Source: an uncultured Clostridia bacterium (GTDB taxonomy: Bacteria > Bacillota > Clostridia > TANB77 > CAG-508). From it: a stretch of 41,423 nt of DNA. The stretch covers positions 1-41,423 of the forward strand of contig CANQEI010000010.1 of assembly GCA_947594845.1 (NCBI GenBank), given 5' to 3'. The notes beneath the pieces were generated by a model that was not told where the DNA came from, did not search any database, and saw only the letters and a program-made list of their open reading frames with translations. Both the position numbers and the translations under genes were made by a program. Positions 22,955 through 31,027 of this stretch are shown piece by piece; the stretch's first letter is position 1, and every line of letters starts with the position of its first letter.

Positions 22955-24280
22955 TTGTTTAAAACATTTAAAAATGCCTTAAAAACACCAGAGGTTAGAA
23001 AAAAATTATTATTAACACTATTGTTAATAATAGTTTTTAGATTAGGTTGCTACATAGTAGTACCTAGTGTTAACTCTCAAGAGTTAGCAGTACAATTATC
23101 TGGATCTACTAGTACATTAGCAGGTCTAGTTAATACAATTTCCGGAGGAGCTTTTTCAAGATTATCAATATTTGCTATGTCAATAACACCATATATTACA
23201 GCGTCAATTATTATACAATTATTAGCAATGATAATTCCTTCTTTAGAAAAATTAACTAAAGAAGGTGGAGAAGAAGGAAGAAAGAAAATCAATTTTTATA
23301 CTAAAATATTAACATTAGTATTAGCAGCAGTTGAAGCTATCGGAATTTATATTTCTTATAGCACAAGCTATTCAAATATAATTATAAACCCAGGATTAAA
23401 AACTGGAGTAATGTTCGTTCTATCTTTAGTAACAGGTACATCTATCCTAATGTGGTTAGGTGATCAAATTACTAATAAGGGTATTGGTAACGGAATATCT
23501 ATGCTAATATTTGTAGGTATAGTTTCAAGATTGCCAAACGCTGCTTTAGAAGTATTTAATATAGCATTTAGACCATTTAATACAGTTAATTTATTAATAG
23601 CATTAGCTGTAGTGCTAGGAGCAATATTATTAATAGCTGGAGTAGTTTTTGTACAAGAAGCTGAAAGAAAAATTCCTGTACAATATGCTAAAAAAGTAGT
23701 AGGAAGAAAAATGTATGGAGGACAAAATACTCATATTCCTATGAAGCTAGCAATGGCAGGAGTTATGCCAATAATATTTGCCTCTTCATTTATGACTTTT
23801 CCAGCAATGTTAATACAAATATTTAATCCACAAGCAATTACAGGAACAGGATTCTGGAATGGGGTATACCAATTTTCAATTGCAACATCAACTTCACAAG
23901 GAGTAGAATTTGGATATGTTATAGCAAATGCAATTATATATTTATTATTAATTGTAGGATTCACATATTTTTATACATATGCAACATTCAATCCAGCAGA
24001 AGTTTCAAATACAATTAAGAAAAATGGTGGATTCATACCAGGAATTAGAGCTGGAAAACCAACAAGTGATTATATAGGATCTGTTTTAAGTAAATTAACC
24101 TTATTCGGAGGATTCTTCTTAAGCTTAATTGCGGTATTGCCAATGTTTATGAGATTTACAAGCTTAGATTTAGCTTTTGGAGGAACTTCAATATTGATCG
24201 TTGTTGGAGTTGCACTAGAAACAATGCAACAACTAGAATCACAACTATTAGTTAGACACTATAAAGGTTTCTTAGAATAA
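22955..24280 (+). CDS. secY: Protein translocase subunit SecY
   Basis: A 441-aa SecY, the channel subunit of the Sec translocon, with ten membrane helices. Signatures are LLLTLLLIIVFRLGCYIVVP (helix 1), the plug region with GGAFSRLSIFAMSITPYITA, IIQLLAMIIPSLEKLTKEGG, VFVQEAERKIPVQYAKKVVG (the cytosolic loop) and FNPAEVSNTIKKNGGFIPGI. It ends with ESQLLVRHYKGFLE. It starts with TTG at 22955 with AGAGGTGG upstream; the next ATG is far inside helix 2, so TTG is the real start. The length is standard. Confidence 0.97.
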   Translation: MFKTFKNALKTPEVRKKLLLTLLLIIVFRLGCYIVVPSVNSQELAVQLSGSTSTLAGLVNTISGGAFSRLSIFAMSITPYITASIIIQLLAMIIPSLEKLTKEGGEEGRKKINFYTKILTLVLAAVEAIGIYISYSTSYSNIIINPGLKTGVMFVLSLVTGTSILMWLGDQITNKGIGNGISMLIFVGIVSRLPNAALEVFNIAFRPFNTVNLLIALAVVLGAILLIAGVVFVQEAERKIPVQYAKKVVGRKMYGGQNTHIPMKLAMAGVMPIIFASSFMTFPAMLIQIFNPQAITGTGFWNGVYQFSIATSTSQGVEFGYVIANAIIYLLLIVGFTYFYTYATFNPAEVSNTIKKNGGFIPGIRAGKPTSDYIGSVLSKLTLFGGFFLSLIAVLPMFMRFTSLDLAFGGTSILIVVGVALETMQQLESQLLVRHYKGFLE

Positions 24281-24290
24281 AAACAAAAAC

Positions 24291-24341
24291 TTGTTAATAG
24301 GGATTTCGAGAGAAATTCCTATTAACAATGTATTATTTTTT
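24291..24341 (+). promoter_or_regulatory. Long hairpin with GNRA loop between secY and adk
   Basis: TTGTTAATAGGGATTTC (24291-24307) pairs over 17 bp, one G-U, with GAAATTCCTATTAACAA (24312-24328) around a GAGA tetraloop. A T6 run comes only after six more bases (24336-24341), so it is a poor terminator; partial attenuation, RNA processing or mRNA stabilisation are alternatives. Confidence 0.6.
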
Positions 24342-24402
24342 AAGTATTTAACAAAAGATAAATATTTAAAAAATAATATAAGTTTAAAAGTGAGGTTTTT
24401 AT

Positions 24403-25071
24403 ATGGTAGTTATAATGTTAGGCGCACAGGGAACTGGAAAGGGAACTGTAGCAGGATTAATAAGCCAAGAAACAAAATGGCCACAAGTATCAACAGGAGA
24501 CATCTTTAGAAAAAATATAAGTGAAAAAACAGAATTAGGAATAGAAGCTGACAAATATATATCAAAGGGAAATCTTGTTCCAGACACAATAACAATACCA
24601 ATGGTAAAAGATAGATTAAAAGAGCAAGACGTAAAAGATGGAGTAATCTTAGATGGGTTTCCAAGAACAATTACTCAAGCTGAAAAACTAGATGAAATGC
24701 TTAGCAAAGAAGGTAAAAAGGTTGATTTAGTTATAAATCTAACAACTCCAATGGAAGAGATTATAGATAGAATAATTACAAGAAGAGTATGTACAAATCA
24801 AGAATGCAAGGCAACATACAATACAAAATTACATCCACCCAAAATAGAAGGAATTTGCGATAAATGTGGTTCACCTTTAAAACAAAGAGAAGATGACACA
24901 GATCCAGAAGCAATAAAAAGAAGGCTAGAAATATACGAAAAACAAACAAGTCCACTTGTTGAATATTATAAAAATAAAGGTGTATTAAGAACAGAGTTAG
25001 TAAGCGTTACAGCAAATCATTTGGGAAAAGATGTAGCAGATGAAGTGTTAGCTGACATAAATAAAAAATAG
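24403..25071 (+). CDS. adk: Adenylate kinase
   Basis: A 222-aa long-form adenylate kinase (AMP + ATP to 2 ADP) of the cytoplasm. The P-loop GAQGTGKGT is at residues 7-15, then STGDIFRKNI, LDGFPRTITQAEKL and the RRLEIYEKQTSPLVEYY stretch. The LID domain carries CTNQEC and CDKC, the zinc-binding version typical of Gram-positive bacteria, with an unusual C-x4-C first pair. The ATG at 24403 has TGAGGT at about 9 bases. It is separated from secY by a strong hairpin, so its level may differ from that of the ribosomal genes. Confidence 0.96.
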   Translation: MVVIMLGAQGTGKGTVAGLISQETKWPQVSTGDIFRKNISEKTELGIEADKYISKGNLVPDTITIPMVKDRLKEQDVKDGVILDGFPRTITQAEKLDEMLSKEGKKVDLVINLTTPMEEIIDRIITRRVCTNQECKATYNTKLHPPKIEGICDKCGSPLKQREDDTDPEAIKRRLEIYEKQTSPLVEYYKNKGVLRTELVSVTANHLGKDVADEVLADINKK

Positions 25072-25091
25072 AATAGATTGGAGAAAAATAA

Positions 25092-25865
25092 TTGGTCACA
25101 ATAAAATCCAAAAAAGAAATTGAACAAATGAAAGAGGCTTGCAAATTAACAGCACAAGTACATGAAGTAATAAAAAAAGAAATAAAACCTGGAATATCAA
25201 CATATGAATTAGATCAAATTGCAGAGAAATTCATAAGAGATAATGGAGGAATACCTTCAGAAAAAAATTTCCCAAGTGAAATACCAGGTATACCAGATTT
25301 CCCTGGTTCAATATGTGCTTCAATAAACGATGAAGTAATTCATGGAATTCCTTCTAAAAAAGCAATTTTAAAAGAAGGCGATGTAGTAAGTTTTGATATT
25401 ACAGCATATAAAAATGGATTCCATGGAGACGCAGCAAGAACATATATAGTAGGAAATCCTAAGACTCTTGAAGATCAAAAACTTGTTGAAGTTACAAAAC
25501 AAGCATTTTTCGAAGGATTAAAATTTGCCAAAAAAGGCTATCGAGTTGGAGATATATCAAATGCAATATATGAATATGTAACTAAAAATGGTTTTAGCAT
25601 TTTAAGAGAATTTCAAGGACACGGAATTGGACGAGAAATGCACGAAGATCCTGGAATACCAAATTACGGAAAACCAGGAAGAGGCATGAGACTAGAACCT
25701 GGTATGACTATTTGCATAGAACCAATGGTAATAGCAGGAAATAGACAAATTTATCAACTTGATGATGGATGGACAATAGTATCAGAGGATGGAAGCAATT
25801 CTGCACACTATGAAAATACAATATTAATTACAGAAAATGAACCTGAAATATTGACAAAACCGTAA
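25092..25865 (+). CDS. map: Methionine aminopeptidase, type I
   Basis: A 257-aa enzyme that removes the initiator methionine from nascent proteins. Conserved residues are in ASINDEVIHGIP (active-site His), VVSFDITAYKNGFHGDAART (two metal-binding Asp), GHGIGREMHEDPGIPNYG (metal His), CIEPMVIAG (Glu) and SAHYENTILIT (Glu). There is no N-terminal zinc-finger extension. The TTG start at 25092 has TTGGAG 12 bases upstream. It is followed by a palindrome-bearing gap before infA. Confidence 0.96.
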   Translation: MVTIKSKKEIEQMKEACKLTAQVHEVIKKEIKPGISTYELDQIAEKFIRDNGGIPSEKNFPSEIPGIPDFPGSICASINDEVIHGIPSKKAILKEGDVVSFDITAYKNGFHGDAARTYIVGNPKTLEDQKLVEVTKQAFFEGLKFAKKGYRVGDISNAIYEYVTKNGFSILREFQGHGIGREMHEDPGIPNYGKPGRGMRLEPGMTICIEPMVIAGNRQIYQLDDGWTIVSEDGSNSAHYENTILITENEPEILTKP

Positions 25866-25893
25866 AATTAATATATACTATACTAGCTTATTA

Positions 25894-25916
25894 TTTTTGA
25901 CAGTATATGTCAAAAA
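25894..25916. promoter_or_regulatory. Perfect palindrome upstream of infA
   Basis: TTTTTGACA (25894-25902) and TGTCAAAAA (25908-25916) around GTATA. It could be an RNA hairpin, a bidirectional terminator or an operator. TTGACA inside it has no -10 at 17 bases. Confidence 0.5.
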
Positions 25917-25958
25917 CTAAAAATAGTTGAAAAAATCAATATTTTTGGAGGAGAGAAA

Positions 25959-26177
25959 TTGTCAAAAGAAGATGTTATTGAAGTAGAAGGTACAGTTGTA
26001 GAAACTTTACCAAATACAAATTTTAAAGTTGAATTAGATAATGGACATCAGGTTTTAGCACACATATCAGGAAAACTTAGAATGAACTACATTAAAATCT
26101 TACCTGGTGATAGAGTAAAATTAGAATTATCACCATATGATTTAAGCAAAGGACGTATTACATGGCGTGCTAAATAG
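25959..26177 (+). CDS. infA: Translation initiation factor IF-1
   Basis: A 72-aa OB-fold IF-1, which binds the A site of the 30S subunit during initiation. The sequence [20 protein letters not shown], then [40 protein letters not shown] and [11 protein letters not shown] is fully canonical. It starts with TTG, 8 bases after GGAGGAG. In Firmicutes infA lies between map and rpmJ, as here. Confidence 0.97.
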   Translation: MSKEDVIEVEGTVVETLPNTNFKVELDNGHQVLAHISGKLRMNYIKILPGDRVKLELSPYDLSKGRITWRAK

Positions 26178-26306
26178 AATTTGAACCCAACTTATGTAGG
26201 TAAAACTACATATTTTAAATATAAACATAGAACAAAGGCAGACAGCTCTTATGAAAAAGCATTTTATGTTCTTGTACTACAATATATAAAGTAAGAGGTG
26301 AAAAAA

Positions 26307-26420
26307 ATGAAAGTTAGACCATCAGTTAAAAAAATGTGTGAAAAATGTAAAGTAATAAAAAGAAAAGGAGTAATCAGAGTAATCTGCGAAAATCCTAAAC
26401 ATAAACAAAGACAAGGATAA
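26307..26420 (+). CDS. rpmJ: 50S ribosomal protein L36
   Basis: A 37-aa L36, the smallest ribosomal protein. The zinc ligands C11, C14, C27 and H32 are all present in [20 protein letters not shown] followed by [17 protein letters not shown], so this is the zinc (C+) type. The ATG at 26307 follows AAGAGGTG. It was located by reading the frame directly; the gene lies 129 bases after infA. That gap contains an ATGTAG/CTACAT hairpin (about 26197-26215) but no gene. Confidence 0.97.
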   Translation: MKVRPSVKKMCEKCKVIKRKGVIRVICENPKHKQRQG

Positions 26421-26434
26421 TAAAAATATTTTCA

Positions 26435-26510
26435 GGGCTACTACTTTAGTATAGCCCATATTGTTTTGTAAATAAGTATAAAAATCGTTGCGGCTGATTT
26501 GATTTTTATA
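26435..26510 (+). promoter_or_regulatory. Two hairpins between rpmJ and rpsM
   Basis: GGGCTA (26435-26440) pairs with TAGCCC (26452-26457), followed by ATATTGTTTT, which is weakly terminator-like. Then TATAAAAATC (26477-26486) pairs perfectly with GATTTTTATA (26501-26510) around a 14-base GC-richer loop. They sit in a 187-bp gap before rpsM and could form a leader for the S13-L17 part of the operon. Confidence 0.5.
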
Positions 26511-26607
26511 TTTATTAAATAAATTATACAATCCAGTTTAATTACATTTCGAATTATACTAATTAAACTATAAAACAAATTATAAAATTTTGGAGGTGCA
26601 AAAATTT

Positions 26608-26979
26608 ATGGCTCGTATAGCAGGAATTGACTTACCTAGAGAAAAAAGAGTAGAAGTTGGACTTACATATGTATATGGTATAGGTCTTTCTAGTTCTCAA
26701 AAAATCTTAAAAGAAGCTGGAATTAATCCAGATACTAGAGTAAAAGATTTAACAGATGATGATGTAAACAAGATAAGAAAAGCTATGGAACATTATAAAG
26801 TTGAAGGCGATTTAAGAAGAGAAGTAGCTCTAAATATCAAAAGACTTACAGAAATTGGATGTTATAGAGGATTAAGACATAGAAGAGGACTACCAGTTAG
26901 AGGACAAAGAACAAAAACAAATGCTAGAACAAGAAAAGGTCCAAGAAAAGTAGTAAGCAAAAGCAAAAAAACAGTTTAA
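26608..26979 (+). CDS. rpsM: 30S ribosomal protein S13
   Basis: A 123-aa S13 in the 30S head, contacting P-site tRNA and L5. Signatures are [39 protein letters not shown] (helix-hairpin-helix), [20 protein letters not shown] and [11 protein letters not shown] at the C-terminus. I chose the ATG at 26608 because it gives the universal MARIAGID start and has GGAGGTG 10 bases upstream; the in-frame TTG at 26590 overlaps that RBS. Confidence 0.97.
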   Translation: MARIAGIDLPREKRVEVGLTYVYGIGLSSSQKILKEAGINPDTRVKDLTDDDVNKIRKAMEHYKVEGDLRREVALNIKRLTEIGCYRGLRHRRGLPVRGQRTKTNARTRKGPRKVVSKSKKTV

Positions 26980-27040
26980 TTAAAACTGTAAATATGATAG
27001 TTTGAATTTTTCGAGAATTAAAAAGGAGGAAAAGCAAGAA

Positions 27041-27436
27041 ATGGCTAAAAATGTAACTAAGAAAACAGTAGCTAGAAGAAATAGAAAAAACATTGAAAAT
27101 GGAGCTGCACATATTCACTCTACTTTCAATAATACAATTGTTACAATAACTGACGTTCAAGGTAATGTAATATCTTGGGCTAGTGCTGGTGGACTTGGAT
27201 TTAAAGGTTCAAGAAAAAGCACACCATTTGCAGCTGGTCAAGCAGCAGAAACTGCTTCAAAAGCAGCTATGGAACATGGATTAAAAACTGTTGAAGTTTA
27301 TGTTAAAGGTCCAGGTTCAGGAAGAGAAGCTGCAATTAGAGCATTACAAACAGCTGGTTTGGAAATTACAATGATAAAAGATGTAACTCCAATACCACAC
27401 AATGGTTGTAGACCACCAAAAAGAAGAAGAGTTTAA
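27041..27436 (+). CDS. rpsK: 30S ribosomal protein S11
   Basis: A 131-aa S11 in the platform of the 30S subunit, near the mRNA exit. It has [20 protein letters not shown], then [20 protein letters not shown] and [20 protein letters not shown], with [18 protein letters not shown] at the end; all are invariant family blocks. The ATG at 27041 follows AAAGGAGG; an in-frame ATG at 27002 would give an untypical 13-residue extension and lies upstream of the RBS. Confidence 0.97.
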   Translation: MAKNVTKKTVARRNRKNIENGAAHIHSTFNNTIVTITDVQGNVISWASAGGLGFKGSRKSTPFAAGQAAETASKAAMEHGLKTVEVYVKGPGSGREAAIRALQTAGLEITMIKDVTPIPHNGCRPPKRRRV

Positions 27437-27484
27437 TATATTTGAGAATAAAATAAAAAGAATAGAAAGAGGTGTAATTTTTAG

Positions 27485-28111
27485 ATGGCTAGATATAAAG
27501 ACGAACAATGTCGTATATGCCGTAGAGAAGGTCAAAAGTTATTCTTAAAAGGCGCTAGATGTTATTCTGATAAATGTAGCGTAACAAGAAGAAACTATGC
27601 TCCTGGACAACATGGTCAAAAAAGAGCTAAACTTTCTGAATACGGAACACAATTAAGAGAAAAACAAAAAACAAAATCATTTTATGGTGTTGGTGAAAAA
27701 CAATTTAGAGGATATTTTGAAGCAGCTTCTAATAAAAAAGGAATTACAGGTGAAAACCTTTTACAAATATTAGAAAGCAGATTAGATAATGTAGTTTATA
27801 GACTTGGATTTGGAGCTTCTAGAGCTCAAGCAAGACAATTAGTAACACATGGAAATATTGAAGTTAATGGAAAGAAAGTTGATATTGCTTCATACCAAGT
27901 TAAAGCTGGAGATGTTGTTGCTATAAGAGAAATTAGAAAAGACAATCCAGTAGTTAAAGAGAATATTGAAGCTAATAGTGTAAGACCATTACCAGAGTGG
28001 TTAGAAGTAGACAGAGAAAAAATGTCTGGTAAAGTAATAAGATTAGCAAACAGAGAAGATATTGATTTACCAGTTGAGGAACACTTGATAGTTGAGCTTT
28101 ATTCTAAATAA
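27485..28111 (+). CDS. rpsD: 30S ribosomal protein S4 (zinc type)
   Basis: A 208-aa S4, a primary 16S rRNA binder that nucleates 30S assembly. The N-terminus holds four zinc ligands C9, C12, C26 and C31 (CRIC...CYSDKC), the C+ form. Then come [20 protein letters not shown] and an S4 domain (about residues 95-160: [39 protein letters not shown]). In Bacillus S4 represses its own, separate gene; here rpsD is inside the alpha operon. It ends with [11 protein letters not shown], as usual. Confidence 0.97.
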   Translation: MARYKDEQCRICRREGQKLFLKGARCYSDKCSVTRRNYAPGQHGQKRAKLSEYGTQLREKQKTKSFYGVGEKQFRGYFEAASNKKGITGENLLQILESRLDNVVYRLGFGASRAQARQLVTHGNIEVNGKKVDIASYQVKAGDVVAIREIRKDNPVVKENIEANSVRPLPEWLEVDREKMSGKVIRLANREDIDLPVEEHLIVELYSK

Positions 28112-28177
28112 TAAGTTAAGAATAAAAGATATTATTTTCATTTTAATAAGATTAATAATAGAAAGTATAAAAGTTGA

Positions 28178-28196
28178 GAGAAACTATAAGTTTCTC
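28178..28196 (+). promoter_or_regulatory. Hairpin just upstream of the rpoA ribosome-binding site
   Basis: GAGAAAC (28178-28184) pairs with GTTTCTC (28190-28196) around TATAA; the rpoA GGAGG begins 6 bases later. Possibly a translational control or mRNA-processing hairpin. Confidence 0.5.
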
Positions 28197-28213
28197 ATAA
28201 TGGAGGTAAATAA

Positions 28214-29161
28214 ATGATAGAATTTGAAAAGCCAAACATCGAATGCTTAGAAACAGACGAAAAGAGAAATTATTCAAAGTTTGTATGTGAGCCATTAGAA
28301 CGTGGCTATGGAATGACTATTGGAAATTCATTAAGAAGAATTTTATTATCATCACTACCAGGAGCTGCTATTACAAGTGTTAAAATTGATGGAGTAGTTC
28401 ATGAATTTTCTACAGTTCCAGGAGTTGTTGAAGATGTTCCTGAAATAATAGTTAATTTAAAATGCGTTAGACTAAAAATGCATGATAATGAAGACAAAAA
28501 AATCAGTATCGATTTCAAAGGACCTGGAGAAGTAAAAGCAGGAGATATAGTTACAGATAGTAGTGTAGAGATATTAAATCCAGAATTACACATTGCTACA
28601 GTAGAAAAAGATGAGTCATTACATATGGAAATGACAGTAGCTAGAGGAAGAGGATACAATACTGCGGATAAAAATAAAACAGAAGATATGGCGTTAGGTA
28701 CATTACCAATTGATTCAATATTTACACCAGTTAAAAAAGTTAATTACAAAGTAGAAAATACTAGAGTCGGACAAAGAGTAGATTATGATAAATTAACAAT
28801 TGAAGTTTGGACTGACGGAAGTTTAAAACCATTCGAAGCATTAAGTTTAGCTGCAAAGGTTATGACAGGACATTTAGAACTATTTATAGATTTATCAGAA
28901 ACAGCTAAAAATACACAAGTAATGGTAGAAAAAGAAGAATCTAAGAAAGAAAAAGTATTAGAGATGCCTATAGAAGAACTAGAATTATCAGTTAGATCAT
29001 ATAACTGTTTAAAGAGAGCTGGAATTTCTACAGTTGAAGATTTAGCTAATAAAACACAAGAAGATATGATGAAAGTAAGAAATCTAGGCAAAAAATCATT
29101 AGATGAAGTAACAAATAAGCTTATTGACTTAGGTTTAGGATTTTCAGCAAATGAAGACTAA
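28214..29161 (+). CDS. rpoA: DNA-directed RNA polymerase subunit alpha
   Basis: A 315-aa alpha subunit. The N-terminal dimerisation/assembly domain (about 1-230) has [53 protein letters not shown] and [21 protein letters not shown] short Glu/Lys-rich linker leads to the C-terminal domain (about 250-315: [20 protein letters not shown], then [31 protein letters not shown]), which binds UP elements and activators. The length is typical. The gene lies after rpsD and before rplQ, as in nearly all Firmicutes. Confidence 0.97.
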   Translation: MIEFEKPNIECLETDEKRNYSKFVCEPLERGYGMTIGNSLRRILLSSLPGAAITSVKIDGVVHEFSTVPGVVEDVPEIIVNLKCVRLKMHDNEDKKISIDFKGPGEVKAGDIVTDSSVEILNPELHIATVEKDESLHMEMTVARGRGYNTADKNKTEDMALGTLPIDSIFTPVKKVNYKVENTRVGQRVDYDKLTIEVWTDGSLKPFEALSLAAKVMTGHLELFIDLSETAKNTQVMVEKEESKKEKVLEMPIEELELSVRSYNCLKRAGISTVEDLANKTQEDMMKVRNLGKKSLDEVTNKLIDLGLGFSANED

Positions 29162-29184
29162 GAAAAAGGAAGGTGAAATATAAA

Positions 29185-29694
29185 GTGTCAGGAACAAGAA
29201 AACTTGGAAAACCAACAGATCAAAGACTAGCAATGCTAAAAACTCAAACAACAGATTTACTTTTAAATGGTAAAATAACAACAACAGAAGCTAGAGCTAA
29301 AGAAGTAAAAGCAATAGCTGATAGTATAATAGCATTAGCAGTTAAAGAAAAAGATAATTTTGAAGAAGTTGAAGTTAAAGTTGTAAAAGCTAAATTAGAT
29401 AATAAAGGACATAAAGTTACAGAAAAAGTTACTAGCAAAAATGGTAAAGAATACTTAAAAGTAGTTAAAGAAGAAAAAATGGAAAAAAGACAAAAAGATA
29501 TGCCATCAAGATTAAATGCTAGAAGAAGAATAATGAGAAAAGTTAACAAAGTAGAAGGCGTTGATTTAATGGCAAAACTATTTGGAGAAATTGCAAAAAA
29601 ATATGAGAAAAGATCAGGTGGATATACTCGTATTTTAAGATGTGAAAATAGAAGAGGAGACAATGCTCCAGAAGTAATATTAGAATTAGTTTAA
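29185..29694 (+). CDS. rplQ: 50S ribosomal protein L17, extended form
   Basis: A 169-aa L17 near the tunnel exit. The N-terminal block [20 protein letters not shown] and the C-terminal [20 protein letters not shown] with PEVILELV are canonical. Between them is an insertion of roughly 45 residues (about 63-108, with [20 protein letters not shown]) relative to the common 115-130-aa protein; similar long L17 proteins occur in other Clostridia. I chose the GTG at 29185, 12 bases after AAGGAAGG; the GTG at 29173 overlaps the RBS and gives an odd MKYK start. This is the last gene of the superoperon. Confidence 0.93.
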   Translation: MSGTRKLGKPTDQRLAMLKTQTTDLLLNGKITTTEARAKEVKAIADSIIALAVKEKDNFEEVEVKVVKAKLDNKGHKVTEKVTSKNGKEYLKVVKEEKMEKRQKDMPSRLNARRRIMRKVNKVEGVDLMAKLFGEIAKKYEKRSGGYTRILRCENRRGDNAPEVILELV

Positions 29695-29696
29695 TT

Positions 29697-29738
29697 AAAA
29701 AAAAAAAAAACGGGCAACCGTTTTTTTTTTTTGTTTTT
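29697..29738 (+). terminator. Strong terminator of the ribosomal operon
   Basis: A14-CGG (29697-29713), loop GCAA, CCG-T12 (29718-29732), then GTTTTTT. The A and T tracts pair, giving a very long stem ending in U residues. It works in both directions. The long homopolymers are prone to length errors in sequencing. Confidence 0.92.
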
Positions 29739-29862
29739 TACTAATGTTAACTTTTGATTAATTTTTTTTTACATTATTTTTAAATTTAGAAAAAGGCTTT
29801 TATTATAAAAAGAAAAAGAGTATAATAAAACATACGAAATCAACAAAAATTAAGGAGCAAAA

Positions 29863-30483
29863 ATGTTAGTTTTTAAAAATAGTATTATTGAAAAATTAAA
29901 TAATGTAGACGAAATAGCAAACAACGAACTAAATAATATACTATTAGAATCTATACAAGAGTCAGGAATATTTGTTAAATTTGGTGAACTTAATAACATA
30001 CTACCAGCTGAAAAATATAAAAATATTTATGGAATAGTAAAAGATAAAGTTGAAGAAGATTATCCTTTGAACCAAGATTTGACTAGTGCAGAAATTGATG
30101 GCATAAGACAAAGAGGGATACAAGAATATCAAATGGTTGTATCTAAAGATGTAAATGGAGAGTTTATTCTACAAGATGCAGTTCAAAAAAGTTCAGGAAA
30201 ATTAGGAACAATAAATTCAACCAATATTAATACTGATAATATGAAAAAGTTTATGATATCAGTAGCTGAAGATTCTGAAAAACGTTTTCAATTTTCTGAT
30301 TTGCTAGAAGAAGAAAAAACAGAAAATAAAATGTTTTTGAAAACTGTAAAAGATAAATTAGAAAGAAAAAATAACTACAAAAAAATAGAAAAACAAGATA
30401 TATTTGAAATTGCCAAGTTGCAAATGAAAGAAGATATAGAAGAAGTAAAAGATATACTAAAAAAAGAAATATGGGGAGACTAA
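29863..30483 (+). CDS. Hypothetical protein, 206 aa (first of an unknown pair)
   Basis: I do not recognise this protein. It is soluble, without signal peptide or membrane segment, and strongly charged, with Lys/Glu-rich helices throughout. The N-terminal region reads MLVFKNSIIEKLNNVDEIAN, and a central part has DLTSAEIDGIRQRGIQEYQM. The last 70 residues (SDLLEEEKTENKMFLKTVKD, then KLERKNNYKKIEKQDI) are probably a long helix or coiled coil. The RBS is good (TAAGGAG). A TATAAT at 29821-29826 may be the -10 box. It is followed after 4 bases by a second unknown gene, and the two stand alone between two strong terminators, so they should act together. Confidence 0.7.
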   Translation: MLVFKNSIIEKLNNVDEIANNELNNILLESIQESGIFVKFGELNNILPAEKYKNIYGIVKDKVEEDYPLNQDLTSAEIDGIRQRGIQEYQMVVSKDVNGEFILQDAVQKSSGKLGTINSTNINTDNMKKFMISVAEDSEKRFQFSDLLEEEKTENKMFLKTVKDKLERKNNYKKIEKQDIFEIAKLQMKEDIEEVKDILKKEIWGD

Positions 30484-30487
30484 TGAA

Positions 30488-30925
30488 ATGGATTTAATAC
30501 AGTATAGAAGATCAATTAATCAAGTAAATTCAATTTTTCAAAAAATAGATAAAACACTAATTAATATGCTTCCAGAAAAAGTAGTAAAATACTTTGAAGA
30601 GAATTGTGCAGATGACTATAACTATCAATATGATGGTTCTGAATTGGCTGATGCAGACCTTTTCCCAGAAACAAAAATGATATTAACTGCTTTATATCAG
30701 GAATATTGGTGTACTGAAGATGAAAAAGTAAAATTAGATGACATATTAAATAATAATAGTGAAGAAAAGAAAAATATCCTAAATATGAAATATGATTACA
30801 AAGATATTTTTAGAAGTGATGAAGTAAAAGAAATAATAGTTACTATACCTAATAAAAAAATTGCAAAACACAAACAAAGCCTATTAAGAAGAATAATAAA
30901 TGGAATAAAAAAATTGTTTAGATAA
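30488..30925 (+). CDS. Hypothetical protein, 145 aa (second of an unknown pair)
   Basis: Not recognised. It starts MDLIQYRRSINQVNSIFQKI, has an acidic middle with ENCADDYNYQYDGSELADAD and ALYQEYWCTEDEKVKLDDIL, and ends in a strongly basic, amphipathic segment with KHKQSLLRRIINGIKKLFR (last 19 residues). That tail could bind nucleic acid or membrane. No signal peptide. It starts 4 bases after its partner, with GGGGAG upstream, and a strong terminator follows. A regulatory or defence pair cannot be excluded, but no family motif supports it. Confidence 0.7.
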   Translation: MDLIQYRRSINQVNSIFQKIDKTLINMLPEKVVKYFEENCADDYNYQYDGSELADADLFPETKMILTALYQEYWCTEDEKVKLDDILNNNSEEKKNILNMKYDYKDIFRSDEVKEIIVTIPNKKIAKHKQSLLRRIINGIKKLFR

Positions 30926-30931
30926 TAATAA

Positions 30932-30967
30932 AAACTCTCAGGATAAAAATCTTGAGAGTTTTTTTAT
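30932..30967 (+). terminator. Rho-independent terminator after the unknown pair
   Basis: AAACTCTCAGGA opposite TCTTGAGAGTTT (30932-30961) around an A-rich loop, then a T tract. It separates the unknown pair from recD2. Confidence 0.92.
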
Positions 30968-30977
30968 GAAATAAAAG

Positions 30978-31006
30978 TTGTAAATAAAAAACTTTTCTGA
31001 TAAACT
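30978..31006 (+). promoter_or_regulatory. Possible promoter for recD2
   Basis: TTGTAA (30978-30983), 17-base spacer, TAAACT (31001-31006); the ATG is at 31028 behind AAAAGGAG. Confidence 0.45.
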
Positions 31007-31027
31007 ATCAAAAGAAAAGGAGAATAG

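Noticed and set aside
24291..24509. 72-aa frame between secY and adk
   Set aside because: It begins inside the secY-adk hairpin and runs through the adk start in another frame; no ribosome-binding site.
29863..30925. Toxin-antitoxin or abortive-infection pair
   Set aside because: The gene spacing fits, but sizes and motifs do not match any family I can name, so only an unknown pair is reported.
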